The notes under the pieces: generated by a model
Database searches by the model: none
What the model saw: the letters and a program-made list of their open reading frames with translations, nothing else
What the model was told of the DNA's origin: nothing
Source: Warburgia ugandensis
Lineage: Eukaryota; Streptophyta; Magnoliopsida; Canellales; Canellaceae
Direction of reading: 5' to 3'
Length of the DNA stretch: 64,000 nt
Assembly (NCBI GenBank): GCA_035236585.1
Contig: CP141132.1
Span: forward strand, 54,811,880 to 54,875,879
Translations under genes and position numbers: made by a program
Shown: one piece after another, positions 9,459 to 23,363 of the stretch
Position numbering within the stretch: position 1 is the first letter of the stretch
Layout of the letters: the number at the start of each line of letters is the position of its first letter

Positions 9459-12400
9459 TGTGACATCCTAAGATTTTCTGACATTTTTTCACAAAATCAT
9501 TTGCAATTGTGGGGCCTTGAGTGTAAAAAACTATTTAGAAATCAAATAGCGTAAAACATGTTTCACTCTTAAAAAAAATTTTGAGTGTTATTTTTTTTTT
9601 CAAAATTAAGGATTTTCAGAGAAATGAATGCTACATTCCTACTAAAAATCTGACAAAGTCTCCGCTAGTTTTTGGGCCTAGCTCATTTCACACATGCGAT
9701 GCAATAACTTGATAAATACAATATATATGAAATCATAAAGGACACTCTGTCTCCCTCCAAAATACATCCACACACACATGTCAGTTCACATTTAAATAAA
9801 AAGAAAACATTTGTAGTTCCAAAAAGTAAGGAATTGAACCAACATCCCTAAGACCACTCCAGTCATAGCCAGATCACCATAACTCCAAATTACATGCACA
9901 TATGTAAATAAAGCAAAGTCATATTAAATCAAAAACTACATCAGTTCACATGATCATCAACTACATTGGAATCCTATTTGTTACCCCTTTCATGCTCTTC
10001 TTTTTAGATCTCTATCACAATCTTTCTGCTCTTATGTCTCATTTCTTCAAACCTGAGACATTGTAAATAATTTACAATGTCTCAACAAGCTTGTGCTTAT
10101 ATAGGTAGTTTCATCATTGAGAATATAAAGTTTATGCAGTTTTAAATCCAAAAAAGGATACATAATCAAATGTTATGTAGTTGAGTCAAGTATGCTGCAT
10201 AATGAGCAGTATAGCAAAACTTTGAAATCTTAATCATGCTTTACAAATCAATGTCATGCTAAACCAATTCAAATTATTAGTTTCAATATACATGCATATT
10301 ATTTTCAAAGACAATAGTAACCTTTGCGAGGTATTTTACAATAGATGAAAAATTGCCACAACTAATGTCATGCACATCTCATAAATATACTCATCCAAAC
10401 TGGATAGTGAATCATTGTCAATAATCAATAGATGAAAAGCATTTAAACCATGAAATGCTTAAATCGATTAATGTATCTTAATAAGTATACATATATAGAT
10501 AATACCATCTGAACCTCCTCAAGGTCTTGTGAATATAGAAACACTCATAATCCAGCCATTTGTCAATGGTCATGAGTACTCATTATAGACCTAAAATCCC
10601 AATGTGTCATGCACTTGCGCTATGTCACTATATACATATGAAACTCAAAATAATGGACCCTCTGTACACAGACAAGACCCAATCAAGTTCATAGCTATCA
10701 CGCTGATATTAAGACGGATAGACTCCCTGCACTGTGCACATGGGAAACATAGCATGTAAGGCTATGACCTACCCATGATGTCATCGACCTGAATTCGGCC
10801 TTTTGTGGTCAGGTATCATATATATAAAGCTTCAGAGGGGGGATGATCAGTCCTAATCCCTCCTAACACAATGTCCGTCAGGCCACCATATGCCCTCCAT
10901 AACATAATAATACTACACATCATTACATGTCGTCATAACATACAAAACCCCAAAATTCCATGCACTTGTAAAATCATGCAAATCAATCTCATTATATGAT
11001 ATAACTATGTAAAAGCAAGCCTCACAAGGATCAAGTATGAGGATTCCTCACTCATCATTTCATAAATCACAAACTCCATGCAATTTCAAATACATTTTCA
11101 TGTACAAGTTTTCAATTTCAGAAATAAATCAACATGGGATTCCAAAGTAATAAGTTGCATTAAGTACAAATATACTCACTATATAAATCAGAAATCTCCA
11201 AAAATCTTTATTTTAACTATTTTCAAACATGATAGAATAGTCATTAATAGTTTTTATGTTTCACAAAAGTATATCGAAGTTAAAACTACCTACCTCCTTT
11301 GTCGTGTTTTTTTATTTTGTTATATGCATCATTCAATCACTTATAGCCTAACCATGTCAATATTTTTGATTCCCTATCAATGTTGATTTGTATGTTCACA
11401 ATTACAAGGAAATATACTTATTCTTAATAGAAAAATGTCAGTTTATCTATCCATTCCTATGGTTTGTACTCTCAACATAAATTTTCAAAGTATATTTATT
11501 GATTAAGGGTTTGGGAACATGATGGTGGAATTTGATCATTGATCAAATATCGCCAAGTTCCTCTTCCATCACTATCTAATTATATGGCTAAGATTTCTTA
11601 ATACATTTTTATCCAAATTTCATATGGTGGAATTTGATTATTGATCAAATGTCGCCAAGTTCCTCTTCCATCACTATCTAATTATATGGCTAAGATTTCT
11701 TAATAAATTTTTATCCAAATTTCATAATTTCAGTCCTACTTTATTAATTCAGTGTTCAAGAATTCATTAGTAGTGCCTTATCATCTATCAAACATCAAAG
11801 GAAGTCAATATTTGAATAGTGATAGGTCACGACTAAGATTGTCTAATCGGTTTATAATCAAAATTGAAATTTTTTTAACTACATTTGAGTTAAATATGCA
11901 TACTTTTAGTTTATCTATGCATGCATCTAAAAATCAACGATCAGATCATAAAAAAAAAAAAAAAAAAGACAGAGAGAGAGACCTAGATCTAAGAACAGTA
12001 CGAATCTAGCTCAAAAATGAACATTATGAGCTAAGTGTAGCATATTGCATGTAATTTGTAGTTTCTTAGGCCGTCAACATTACTACATGAGGTGATTTTC
12101 AATGCTATATGGTCCAAGATCTTTGGCCATTGTCAATCTCTACCAAAACCTTAGTGAAAATGCCCCGATCTTGAAATCTCCAAGGGGCTTTTGTTCTTCT
12201 GGATGCACCATTGAAGATGACACGCTTGGATCAATGATTTGAGCTGTTGTCATCTTCGATGATCTCCAACTCCATGAACGCCCTAACCCCGACGTTCTTC
12301 TTCCTCATCGGCATGTAGGGATTCTTCAATGTGCAGCTTCTCTTTCCTCCCTCTATCCCCCCCCGCCCTTCTCCCTTCTTCGTTTTCTTCTTCTTCTTTG

Positions 12401-12814
12401 TCCTCGTCACTGGCCGTTTTCCTTCTTTTTCTTTTTTTTCTTCTTTTCTCCTTCTTCATCAATCAGCTCTAGAGGAACAGACCGCACGATCTATTTTGTT
12501 TTGCGTAAGTGGGGAGGGTTGCCAATATCAATTTGCCCCCTCCATCTTGTTTAGTAATTTTTTTTCAAAAATGCTTCATATTTTAAATCATCATATCTCC
12601 TACATTCGAACTTTGATTTCAGCATTCTTTGTGTCGTTGGAATTGTATTGATGTGTACTTTTTTTCTTTCTTTTTTTTTTGAGTCCAAATTTTCAGTTTT
12701 CAAAGGAGTCACTTTCATAGAACTTGATTTTACTAAATTTAATTACTGATTTCCATCTCAATTAAAATATAATATAATGTATGAAAAAGGAACTCAAAAT
12801 TGAGGGTTGTTACA
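9459..12814 (-). repeat. 3' LTR of the gypsy element
   Basis: 3,356 bp, running TGTGACATCC to GGGTTGTTACA on the plus strand. It is longer than its partner partly because it carries a 102-bp tandem duplication at 11522-11725 that the other LTR lacks. A CT-rich stretch lies at about 12330-12470. Confidence 0.93.
11522..11725. repeat. 102-bp tandem duplication in one LTR only
   Basis: Two near-identical copies starting ATGGTGGAATTTGAT at 11522 and 11624. The partner LTR has a single diverged copy near 18030-18140. The duplication therefore arose after insertion of the element. Confidence 0.88.
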
Positions 12815-12832
12815 GTCTCCCCCTATAAGAAT
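12815..12832 (-). other. Polypurine tract of the gypsy element
   Basis: Reads ATTCTTATAGGGGGAGAC on the minus strand, directly against the start of the 3' LTR (TGTAACAACCC). This is the usual plus-strand primer position and is a strong orientation marker. Confidence 0.85.
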
Positions 12833-15800
12833 TTTGTCCTCAAAATTCTCTCCATATTATCTTTAGATGATTCGAAGAGCATTCTCATTTCACAAAATAC
12901 AATTATCGTCCCAATAATTTCAAAGTTAACATCATTAAGTAGGCAATTTTATCATATCATCTCATCAAATATTAACTCATCATGTAGACAAATACAAAAA
13001 CAAATCATCTTAAATCAACGGCATATTCACATATAATGCAATTAGCATAACTGAACTCCCATCCAAGATTTTGTTTATCAGTGTACAACATTAGTATAGG
13101 TAAAATGACTATATCAATAAAAATTGAAGCATCTCTACTCACCAGTAGGTGAATATATGCCAGAGCTACAATAGAGTGCATTAGCTCACCAATAGGCAAT
13201 CTATGCCAATCAAAACCAGAGCATACTAGCTCACCAATAGACAATCACATGCTAATCAAAACCAGAGCATATCATCTCACCAACATGCAACCATGTGCTA
13301 ATCAAAACAAATCCACATCATGATCATGTTATAAGCACACAGAAGCCTACCACCTAGAAGCTTGTCAGTGCCCTCGCACTTGCCCTCATCAACTGAGCTC
13401 TTAGGCTGCCCTCTCTGGCTACTCACAAGTATAGATCATAAATCAAAATTTGATTTTATAAGAAACCATCCTTGTACAAAACACACATTATTGTCATAGC
13501 TCTCATCTAGTGAGAAATTAAGTTCACATATGTATTATAAAAGCAACAATTACCATAGATCTATACCATTGTTATCCTAGAGAACTCAAAAGACCAACAA
13601 TAGCAATTCACAAGAATGAGAAAACTATGAATCTAAGTCAATAATTTGTCTAATCCTAGTCCATCGTAGTTTCAATAAATTGTCTCTCTATTAATCAAGG
13701 AATCGTGGTCAAAGAAATTCACCTGCTTCAAACATAACCTACATTAACAGATATCCTCAAACAAGTGATGAGTCAATAAGATACTCAAAACAATGCATAT
13801 GGATTTCTAGTGCTCCTCCCTACTCAAGGGTTCTATAAGAAAGTCATACACTAACACAATCATGACTCATCTAAGTAACATTTGAAAACTTGATCCATTG
13901 TATCCATGAATACTATTAATGCATTGATCCCACCAATTGGTACCACTCAAAACTTGTAGCAATCATAACGAGTCCTAAAAATCGTCTTGAAGACATCTTA
14001 CTCCACAATCCTCAATTGGTAATAACCAGATATCATATCAATCTTGTAAACCACCTGCAATATTTATAGCTGATTAAATAAACCAATACATGATAGGAGA
14101 CTTTGGTTCTTCACCGTGGTGCTATCTAACCAAAGATAATTTATGCATAGCAGTAACGATCTATCCTTCTTCCTCAAGAAGAGGACTAGAGCATTCTATG
14201 AAGACACACTAGGTGTGCTAAACTCTCTTCAAGTAACTCCTGTAGCTGAAACTCTTACCACTCAACTGGGGTCATCTTGTATGGAACATTGGGAAATAAC
14301 ACTATACTTGATGCCAAATCAATATCAAAATCAATCTCCTATGATGGAAATCCTAAAAGCTCCTCAGGAAAGATATCTTCGAACTCTCGCACATCATTTA
14401 TGTGCTCAATCTGTGGCTGCTCTATGTCCTCCACTATCACATGAATAAGGAAGTCTTGACCCCCTCTGAAAAAGTACCACACTACCTTCAAGGTAGAAAT
14501 AACACAAACCTCAATGATGCCTCTTCCTACATAGGAGCGAGATCACTAGTTGTATAGGTATACTAAAAGTAACCTTCTTCTTATTGCAATCAATTATCTC
14601 CTAACAAGTAGCTAGGCAATCAATCCTAAGGATGACTTCATATACAACCATATCAAGTAAGATGAGATCTACGTCCATCCTTTCTCTTGCTAGGTTCATA
14701 GGTACCTCCTAAAAGTACTCACTAACCTCCAATAACTCTCCCACTAGAGTCATAATATTCAATAGAAAGGATAACACACACAAGCATGTCCAAGCAGGAT
14801 GCAAAAACATCTGAATGGAAGAATTATTGGATCCTGAATCAAAGAGGATCATAACATGCCTACTAACAATCAGGAAAATACTTTCCACCACTTAGTTTGA
14901 GGACATGCTTGCCTTTGAATTAATAGCAAAAAGTCATCATTGCTAATGTGGGGCCATCTCTGCCCTACCTCCAATGTGGTCTTAAGATAATCCCTCTCAA
15001 ACATAGAGGCCATGGCTGCTGATCTTTCTTATCATTTAGTAATCATCCTTATAAAATAGTTGTTATATCCTCTAAGCATAATGTACCTCTAATTTATAAC
15101 TAGAACTCCCAAGAATCATTAAATAAGTATTTGCCTCTCAATGATAACTAGTTGTCAGTATTTTTGTATATATAATTCATTTACATAAGTAGGTCAAACT
15201 GCCACTGATTTTCATAATTCAAAATTTTATCCATCGAATATAACCACTACATATATAGACTAATGTTGTAATTCTCTTAATTTCCTTGAGTTTTCTTCTA
15301 TTGTGACTATTTTCTACTCTCTTTTTAATTATAATCATAATATTATTATGCAATAGTTATCATAATGTTTGAAGGTTTATACACATCATCAGAATTAAAA
15401 TTTGAATCCTCAGAAAGTTGCCCACATGAATAGATCTATCAACAGACAATGTTTTCATTTAGATGTACTAGTTTTATGCTCTTATACTATTGTTCCTCAC
15501 TCTAAAAACTATACTAATTTTGTAAGAGTACTCTTACTCATACCAAGACTAAAAATCTATTGTTTTCTTAGAACTTGCCAACCGTCATATGTTGCATCTA
15601 TTTTTACATTTATCAACATTGTCCATATGAGTAATTCATATAACTCATATGTAAACAACTCATTCTCACTTGATTGACTATTTATGACTTTTAGGCATGT
15701 TGGATTGGCAATGAAAGAAGTGATTGGGCTCTAACAAAGTTCCTTAAAACTCTTATAACCAACACAGCTCCCACTCCCCGAGTGATGTGAGACTAACTCT

Positions 15801-15950
15801 CAGCGTCACCCCTGCACATTAGCACCCCCTAGACATCGGCTTATTTTCAACTAGAACCGCTAAGGCTTGACATCGCTGGCCTCCTAATCCCCACATAGGG
15901 AACCTGTGTCCACATAGACCAAGAGAGTTATTCCACCATCATGAGGAGAA
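12833..15950 (-). pseudogene. Degraded gypsy polyprotein (protease and reverse transcriptase)
   Basis: On the minus strand near 14890-14700 the frame reads SRHVMILFDSGSNNSS, matching a retropepsin active-site region (DSG for the usual DTG/DSG). Around 14050-13870 the frame reads YKIDMISGYYQLRI, then VFKTIFRTRYDCYKF, then FMDTMDQVFKCYLDE. These are the conserved reverse-transcriptase segments before the catalytic YxDD region. Stops and frameshifts occur throughout. The rest toward 12833 gave no recognisable RNase H, integrase or chromodomain. The region between the primer site and the protease is too decayed to confirm gag. With 3.1 kb instead of the usual 5 kb or so, an internal deletion is likely. 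Confidence 0.85.
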
Positions 15951-15953
15951 CTA

Positions 15954-15965
15954 GCTCTGATGCCA
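15954..15965 (-). other. Primer-binding site (initiator-Met tRNA)
   Basis: TGGCATCAGAGC on the minus strand, two bases from the 5' LTR end. It matches the plant initiator-Met site TGGTATCAGAGC at 11 of 12 positions. Confidence 0.88.
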
Positions 15966-15967
15966 AC

Positions 15968-18680
15968 TATGACATCCCAGGTTTTTCTAACACTTTTTCA
16001 CAAAATCGTTTGCAATTGTGGGACTCCAAGTTTGAAAGCTTTTTAGAAACCAAACAACCAAAAAAATGCTTCATCAAAAAACCTTTAAAAAAAAAATCCC
16101 AAGTGTCATTTTTCTTTTCAAAAATAAGGATTTTCATATAAACAAATGCTACATTTCTACTAAAAATTCGGCAAAGTCTCCCTTGTATTTTGGACCTAGC
16201 TCATTTCACACATGCAATGCAATAACTTGATAAACACAATATATATAATCACAAAGGAGACCCAGTCTCCCTCCAAAATTCATCCATCCACACATACCTA
16301 TTAACATTTAAGTAAAAAGAAAACATTTGTAGTGCTAAAAGGCTAGGAATTGAACCAACATTCCCAAGACCACTCCAATCACACCCACATCACCATAACT
16401 CCAATTTACATGCCCACATATAAATAAAGAAAAATCATGTTAAGTCAAACATTACGTTAGTTCACAAGATCATCAACTACATTGCAAACCCATTTGTTAT
16501 ACCTTTCATGCTCTTCTCTTTAGATCTCTATCATAATCTTATGCTCCTATGTCTCATTTCTTCAAACTTGAGACATTGTAAACAATTTACAATGTCTCAG
16601 CAAACTTGCACTTGTATAAGCAGTTTCATCATTGAAATATGAAGTTTATGCAATTTCAAATCCAAAAAGGATACATAATCACATGTTATGCAGTTGAGTG
16701 AAATATGATGCATAATGAGCAGTATAACAAAACCCTAACATCTCAATCATGCTTTACAAATCAATGATATACTAAGCCAATTCAAATTATCAGTTTCAAT
16801 ATCCGTGAATATTCTTTTCAAAGACAATAGTAACCTTTGGTATTTTACAATATATGAAAGATGGCTACAACTAATGTCATGCATCATCTCATAAATATAC
16901 TCATCCAAACTGAATAGTGAATCATTGTCAAAAATCAATAGATGCAAAGCATTTAAACCATAAAATACTTAAATATAATTAATGTATCTCAATAAGTGTA
17001 CATATATAGATAATACCATCTAACCTCCTTGAGGTCTCGCAAGTGTAGAAACATTAGTAATCTGGCCATTTGCTATTGGTCATGAGTACTCATTATAGAC
17101 CTAAAATCCCAGAGTGCCACACACCTATGCTATATCTATATACATATGAATCTCAAAATAATGGACCCTCTGTATGCGGACAAGTCCTAATCAAGTTCGT
17201 AGTTATCATGCTGATACTAAGATAGATAGACTACCTTCACAATACACATGAGAAACATGGTACGTAAGGCCAAGACCTACCCATGATGTCATTGACCTGA
17301 ATTTGGCCTTTTGAGGCTAGATATCATATATATAAAGATTCAGAGGGGGATGATCAGTCTGCAACCCTCTTAGCACAACATCCATCGGGCTACCATATGC
17401 CCTCCATAACATAATAATACTAGGCATCATTACATGCCGTCATAACATATAGAACCATAGAATTTCGTGCACTAGTAAAATCATGGAAATCAATCTCATG
17501 ATAAGATATAACCATGTAAAAGCAACCCTCACAAGGGTTGAGTATGAGGATTCCTCCCTCCTCATCATTTCATAAATCACAAACTCTATACAATTTCAAA
17601 TACATTTTCATGTACAAGTTTTCAATTTAATAAATAAATCAACATGGTATTCCGAAGTGATAAGTTGAATGAAGTATAGATATACTCACTATATGAATAA
17701 AAAATCTCTAAAAATCTCAATTTTAACTATTTTCAAACATGATAGAATAGTGATTAATAGTTTTCATATTTCACAAAAGCATATCGAAGTTAAAACTACC
17801 TACCTCCCTTATCATGCTTCACGATTTTGTTATATCTCTCCTTCAATCACTTATCAATCACCTAACCAAGTCAATAGTTTAGATTCCTTGTCAATGTCAA
17901 TTCATATGTTCACAATTACAAGGAAATCTACTTATTCTTAATCAAAATCGTTGGTTTATCGATCCATTCCTATGGTTTGTACACTAACCATAAATTTTCA
18001 AAGTATATTTACTAATTGAGGGATAGGGAACATGATGGTAGCATCTAGTCATTGATTTGATGTCTCTAAGTTCCTCTTCCATCACTATCTGATAGGACGA
18101 CTAAGATTTCCTGATCAATTTTTATCCAAATTTCATAATTTTAGACCTATCATAGTTAATTTAGGGTTCTAAAATTCATCCAAGGTGTTTGATCATCGAT
18201 CAGGCATCAAGAAGTCATTGTTTAAACAAAATTGATAAATTTTAAACTAGATTTGAGTTAAATAGGCATGCTTTTACTTTATCTATGCATTGATCTAAAA
18301 ATCAATGGTCAGATCATCGAAAAAAGAGACCTAGATCTAAGAAGAGTATGGATCTAACTCAAAAATGAAATTCATGAGCTGGGTCTAGCATATTGCACCT
18401 CATTTGTAGTTTTTTTTGGCTTCCTACATTACTAGATGAGATGATTTTCAATGCCAAATGGTCCAAAATCATCGGGATTGCTAATATGTCCCAAAACTTT
18501 AGTGAAAGTGCCCCGATCATGAATTCTCTAAGGGGCTTTTATTCTTCTAGATGCATCATTGAAGATGACCGGCTCAGATCAACAATCTGAGCTGTCGTCA
18601 TCTCCAACGAGCTCCAAATCCATGAATGCCCTAACCCCAACCTTCTGCTTCCTCACCGACGTGAAGGGCTTCTCCGACAT

Positions 18681-18715
<35 letters not shown>

Positions 18716-19158
18716 CTCTTCCTCCCCCTTCTTCCTTTTCTTCTTCTTCTTACTCATCGCCAGCCATTTTCTTTTCTTCTTCTTTTTTCTCCTTCTTCAT
18801 CAATTGGTTCGGGAGGAATAGACCACACGGTCTATTCTATTTTGCTTAAGTGGAGAGGGGTGTCGATATCAATTAGGCCCCCCCCCCCAATTAAGTAAAA
18901 AAAAAATTTCAAAAATTCCCTGCATATTTTAAATCATCATATCTCCTCCATCCGAACTCCGATTTCATTGTTCTTTGTGTTGTTGGAATTGTATCAATGT
19001 GTACTTTTCATTTTCTATAGTTTCAGGTCCAAATTTTTAGTTTTCAAAGGGGTCACTTTCATCAAACCCAATTTTATTGAATTCAATTACTAATTTCCAT
19101 TTTAATTAAAATATAATATAATGTATGGAAAAAGAACTCGAAATTGAGGGTTGTTACA
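15968..19158 (-). repeat. 5' LTR of the gypsy element
   Basis: 3,191 bp, running TATGACATCCC (first G mutated to A) to GGGTTGTTACA on the plus strand. Contains a short (TC)n tract at about 18682-18713 and the TGTCGATATCAATTAGGCCCC version of the shared LTR module near 18860. Confidence 0.93.
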
Positions 19159-19546
19159 ATTACATACTCACTCCCCATCTTTACTCTCACTCATATTTAT
19201 TTCAATTTTTTCTTCCATCTCACTCCTTACACAAAGCCTTAAACCTCTTCCATTCATCTCTATCATTCCAAGTATCACCTTCCTCCATAGATCCTTCTCA
19301 CTTTCACACCCTAATCCTCCCATCCTATTCTCTATTTCACACCTTAGTTCTCTCCATCATTCCTCTAGTATTTAACCCATGACCTTTTTCCCATCTCCTT
19401 CTATCATATTTTCATGCCCTAGTTTTCCTACATTTTTTCTATCACTCACATTCATCTCCCTTTAAGTTTCAAAATTTAATCTTCCCACCATTCTATCCTC
19501 TTTTTCACAAATTTTATCTACCTCATCATCCTCTTTTTAGATGCAT

Positions 19547-19547
<1 letters not shown>

Positions 19548-19623
<76 letters not shown>
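19548..19623. repeat. (CT)n microsatellite
   Basis: Uninterrupted CT dinucleotides for about 76 bp. Confidence 0.98.
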
Positions 19624-19625
<2 letters not shown>

Positions 19626-22164
19626 TGAAAAGTTACTAACACAACACCTATTTTGTTTACATGTATGATGGTTTTTGAGTTGTGAGTATTTCTCTCCTCA
19701 GGTGGTTGGCTATTGGGAAACATCCTCTTCACTTGTTGAGCGACACAACAAATATAAGACATTATTTGGTGGATGAAAGAAAGGTGGTAGCACCATTGGG
19801 TGAAGCTTGAAGTCAAATTGTCCTGAGTCACATGACAACACTTGGTGATACTTTTCCTTTCCCATAAGACTTTTGTATTTTGTTATTTTTTATGTACACA
19901 TTGTAATTTATTATTTTTCAGTTAATGCAAAATGTTAGTTACTTGTTTTTATTTGCTTTTGGTATAATTAAATATATTTTTTAGTAGTTAGAGCTTCTTG
20001 TAATTTTATAGTTTTAGTTTTTATTGCTTAGAGTACTTTGTTAGATTAAAATTTGTAACTTACATTTAAAAGCATGAGTAGATAATTTTGTTTTCCTATG
20101 GTTAGGATGAAATTGCAATGAATTAAATGAATTTGTAACTAAGTAGATTGTGAATTAAACTATGTTTAATAATTTAAAGATTTAGCAACTAATTTATATA
20201 TCTAGTGATAGTTACATAGGAAATATCATGTATTTCTTATAATAAAAATAGTAAATATGCTAGATTAGGTTAATTTGATATACAAATTTCTTTGATAGTC
20301 TGTGCCCTAAAAATACAAACTATGCTTTGAATAACTATGTTGAATTAAGATAAAGCCTCCAAATTAGAAAATATATAAATTAGAGCTTTTAAATAAAAAT
20401 ATTTCGTGTTTTTAGAATCATTGGGATTTTATTAACATGTGTAGTGGAAATTTTATCCCACTTGATTATAGAAACATTTAATCTCATTCTAGTGGATTCT
20501 AAAACCATAAGCTTAGTTTTGTGTGATTTTGTTCCTTTTAGAAATTTTTAGAATTAATTGATCAATTGGCTAGTTTAAAGTCGTTTAAAATAAATTTTTA
20601 ATTAAAAATTTAGTGAAAATGTAGAAAATTAGGCCTTGTGGGATCAACTTGTATTTGTCTTGTCTACATTAGAGTAGAACTGTGCACTTGAAAATATTGA
20701 AAACACATCAAATAATAAATGTTCATGAGAAGCTGTTTGAATGTATATTCATGACTATTTTAAAATTTTGTATTCCCCTTTGTGAATGAGAGTAGATCTA
20801 AGCACAACCTTTTATGAGGTGTGGAGGTACTTTAAAAACTCTAAAGTCCAATTTGACTCATAAACAAGGCTAGTTAACTTGAAGTGATTTATGGGACTCA
20901 AAATTACTCTAACAATATTTTATTTATTTTTGGTTTTATCATTTTGATGTTTTATGCTGAACTAACAGGTGAGTTGGTTAAGCCATACTATTGTTATGTG
21001 GGGGGTTTGAACAAAAATAAAACATATTTGCTACTTAGCAAGTCAACTCAAAAAGTTACTCAATTTGCTATTGAGTAAAGTAACTCGGTTAAGTACGATA
21101 CTTATCTTAATGTTTGAAAAATGATGTCTATTAAAAGCTAGTGTCCTTGCTTTTGTTACCCTCCTTGTAAGTTATTACTGCCTCTTAGATCATCTCAACA
21201 AGAAAGTGAATTGCTACATGCCCAAGCTGATGTTCTTTCTTTGAGATTTATTTTTGCATAAATTTACAGTTGAACCCTATTACACCTCAATCCAAGCATA
21301 GTTTACTACCTTCAGCCACTTAAATTTCTCTCTTGGAAACTACAGTTCTCATATAAAAGAACCCAAAATGAACCTTGATATGACCTATGTCATCGTTAAT
21401 TAACCAAAATCCAGCCCCATTAGTAGACATAGATGTCGCAAAGTGGAAGAATATAAGTAACAAAAAGTACTCTTTTTCCATTTTCTCCTTCTCTTTCTTG
21501 CTGTCTACAAGCGCAACTATGATCAGAAAACATGTCCAGGGTACTGGACCCATACGAACTTACACCCTATAGAACTAGCTTCACTTGAATGAGGTACTTG
21601 ACTATAATTAACTATATATGAAGTAACATAAAGCCGGCTTAAAGTGAGACAGAATCTTGCTAAAGCTAAGGGAATGAATGAGTAAAACTAGTGAATGAGA
21701 GTTGCTTTTTGACCATTAGATATGGATATTACTTAGCCATGAGGTCAATGAAGAAGCCTTGAAAAGGTCTCAAAGGATACAGAATCCAATGTGTGCTTTG
21801 ACGCAAATATTGTTAATAGTATTCCAGTTGTTGTAAGTACTTGACAACCAACTTTATTGAAAGTAACGTGATAAAAATAGTGTAGAGACTAGAGCTAGAA
21901 ACCCTTATAGTTGTGTGATATATTATGTTCTAAGTTCCTGATCCATTTAATTTTTCAGACTCGCTATTTCTTTCTTTAATGGTAATCTTTCATAATACAA
22001 TTAGTAATCGAAAAATCAAATCATGGATACCACTCGTGTTCCTTAATTTTGTTAACATCTCATATTATATAAATGCAAGATCTCTTCAAGCCAAAAATAT
22101 TTATAATTTTATACGTCTAACACACCTAATCACATGTTATGTTGATGGGTAGTGGGCCAACAAC

Positions 22165-22232
22165 ATTTGTACCATTCGGCCTAAAAACTTAAGCTGAGAA
22201 GAAGAGGGACAATAATATTTATATGTCTGATA
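22165..22232 (-). mobile_element. Possible TRIM solo LTR remnant
   Basis: The reverse complement contains AGCTTAAGTTTTTAGGCCGA and a following ATGGTACAAATGTTG. This is close to the LTR of the TRIM-like element at 26467 (GGCTTAAGTTTTTAGGTTGA). There is no primer site or second LTR. Confidence 0.35.
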
Positions 22233-23265
22233 TTGACATCTTACTAGTGAAGTTAAGAATAAAGAACTGGTAAAATAAAAAGGTCGTACTCATTTGCGAA
22301 CAATTTACTCCACCATTTTGCAAATGCATTGTGTTGCTATGTCCTAGGTGATTCATCATTCATCATTTGTTGAGCTAGGGAATGCGTTCACGTCCTTCGA
22401 ATTCTCCTACTTCCTGGAGACATGTTCCACAAGGTTGGATGTCATTCCTTGGGAATTATCATCTAGATCGAAATGCAATATCAATCTTCTGCTTTATAGA
22501 TAACTGCTTCTTTTCCCCTTCCAGAGACCAACAGAGAAAACATAGCATTAAACTTGTCTCGCGTTGCACGCCAATCACATCTTCCCCGCCAAAATTGGTG
22601 GATGCAATATGAGTTCATCTAGATAATTTCCTGGTATAGTTTTTGCAATTTTTGAACTGTCCATTCTCCATAATTATGTAGGAAAACATTGGATAGACTA
22701 AGAAATAATTTTCGTCTTACCTTGAAGGACATTGACTATTGCGTTTGATGAACTCCTAAAATATGTCATTTTGCTACTAGGTACTACAGGACATGGAAGA
22801 GCTAGCTAACATAGAATTCATTCGACTACAGAGTTAGGCTAACAAATTTTTGGTTCAGTTCCTTCTCATTGATAACGAAAAAGAAAAGAAAAGGTGCTGA
22901 AAAAGGTGGGGTTCACTCAAACTCTATAAGGGATATTCGCTCATATAATTTCCAAAATGCATCCAATTCTTATCTTTACGAGGAATTCTCTTTTAGAATT
23001 TGATGCTTGGACGAGTCACTATTCATTGCTTCATGTTCCCTCCACAAGTGAACCAACTGGTAGATATTCCTTGAATCTTAAATATATTACTTATATTGCA
23101 TTGTTGAACCCAAAGGTCTAATGGTGGCCCATGAGCTGGTTCTTTTAAGTGCTTTGGATATATGTGCAACTTTGATTGACATTTTTGAACATAAAAAGCA
23201 TTGTCAAACATTCCTTGGTCCACACACAAAAGTGATTTTCAATTATGGATGTTAGGACAAATCCC

Positions 23266-23267
<2 letters not shown>

Positions 23268-23360
<93 letters not shown>
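23268..23360. repeat. (GA)n microsatellite
   Basis: About 93 bp of uninterrupted GA. It is the only long dinucleotide tract in the window with GA rather than CT on the plus strand. It lies about 500 bp beyond the 3' end of the zinc-finger coding region. Confidence 0.98.

Positions 23361-23363
<3 letters not shown>

Larger units (their letters stand above)
9459..19158 (-). mobile_element. Full-length Ty3/gypsy retrotransposon, internally deleted
   Basis: This 9,700-bp element is flanked by a perfect 5-bp TSD, ATTAC, at 9454-9458 and 19159-19163. Two related LTRs (9459-12814 and 15968-19158) enclose an internal region of only 3,153 bp. Orientation is minus. TGGCATCAGAGC (complementary to initiator-Met tRNA, 11/12 match to the usual plant site) lies next to the right LTR. 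The polypurine tract AGGGGGAGAC lies next to the left LTR. Internal remnants of protease and reverse transcriptase run in the order protease then polymerase on the minus strand. I could not recognise integrase or RNase H, so it is non-autonomous. The LTRs differ by many substitutions and indels, so the insertion is old. Confidence 0.95.
19164..23267. other. Gene-poor AT-rich DNA
   Basis: About 4.1 kb without a recognisable gene. It contains the CT microsatellite at 19548-19623 and a possible reverse-oriented TRIM LTR at 22165-22232. It also has a weak tRNA-promoter-like pair at 20967-21012 and a hairpin at 21051-21086 (AGTTACTCAAT against ATTGAGTAAAGTAACT). Short open frames at 21320-21553, 22382-22612 and 23023-23229 have no motif I recognise and look like chance. 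Confidence 0.5.

Noticed and set aside
19125..19382. 85-codon plus-strand frame after the gypsy element
   Set aside because: Its first codons lie in the LTR end and the rest is low-complexity CT-rich sequence without a motif.
20967..21012. Possible SINE with A-box-like TGAGTTGGTTAAG and B-box-like GGTTTGAAC
   Set aside because: Spacing is plausible, but no poly-A or T tail, no TSD and no known SINE body were seen.
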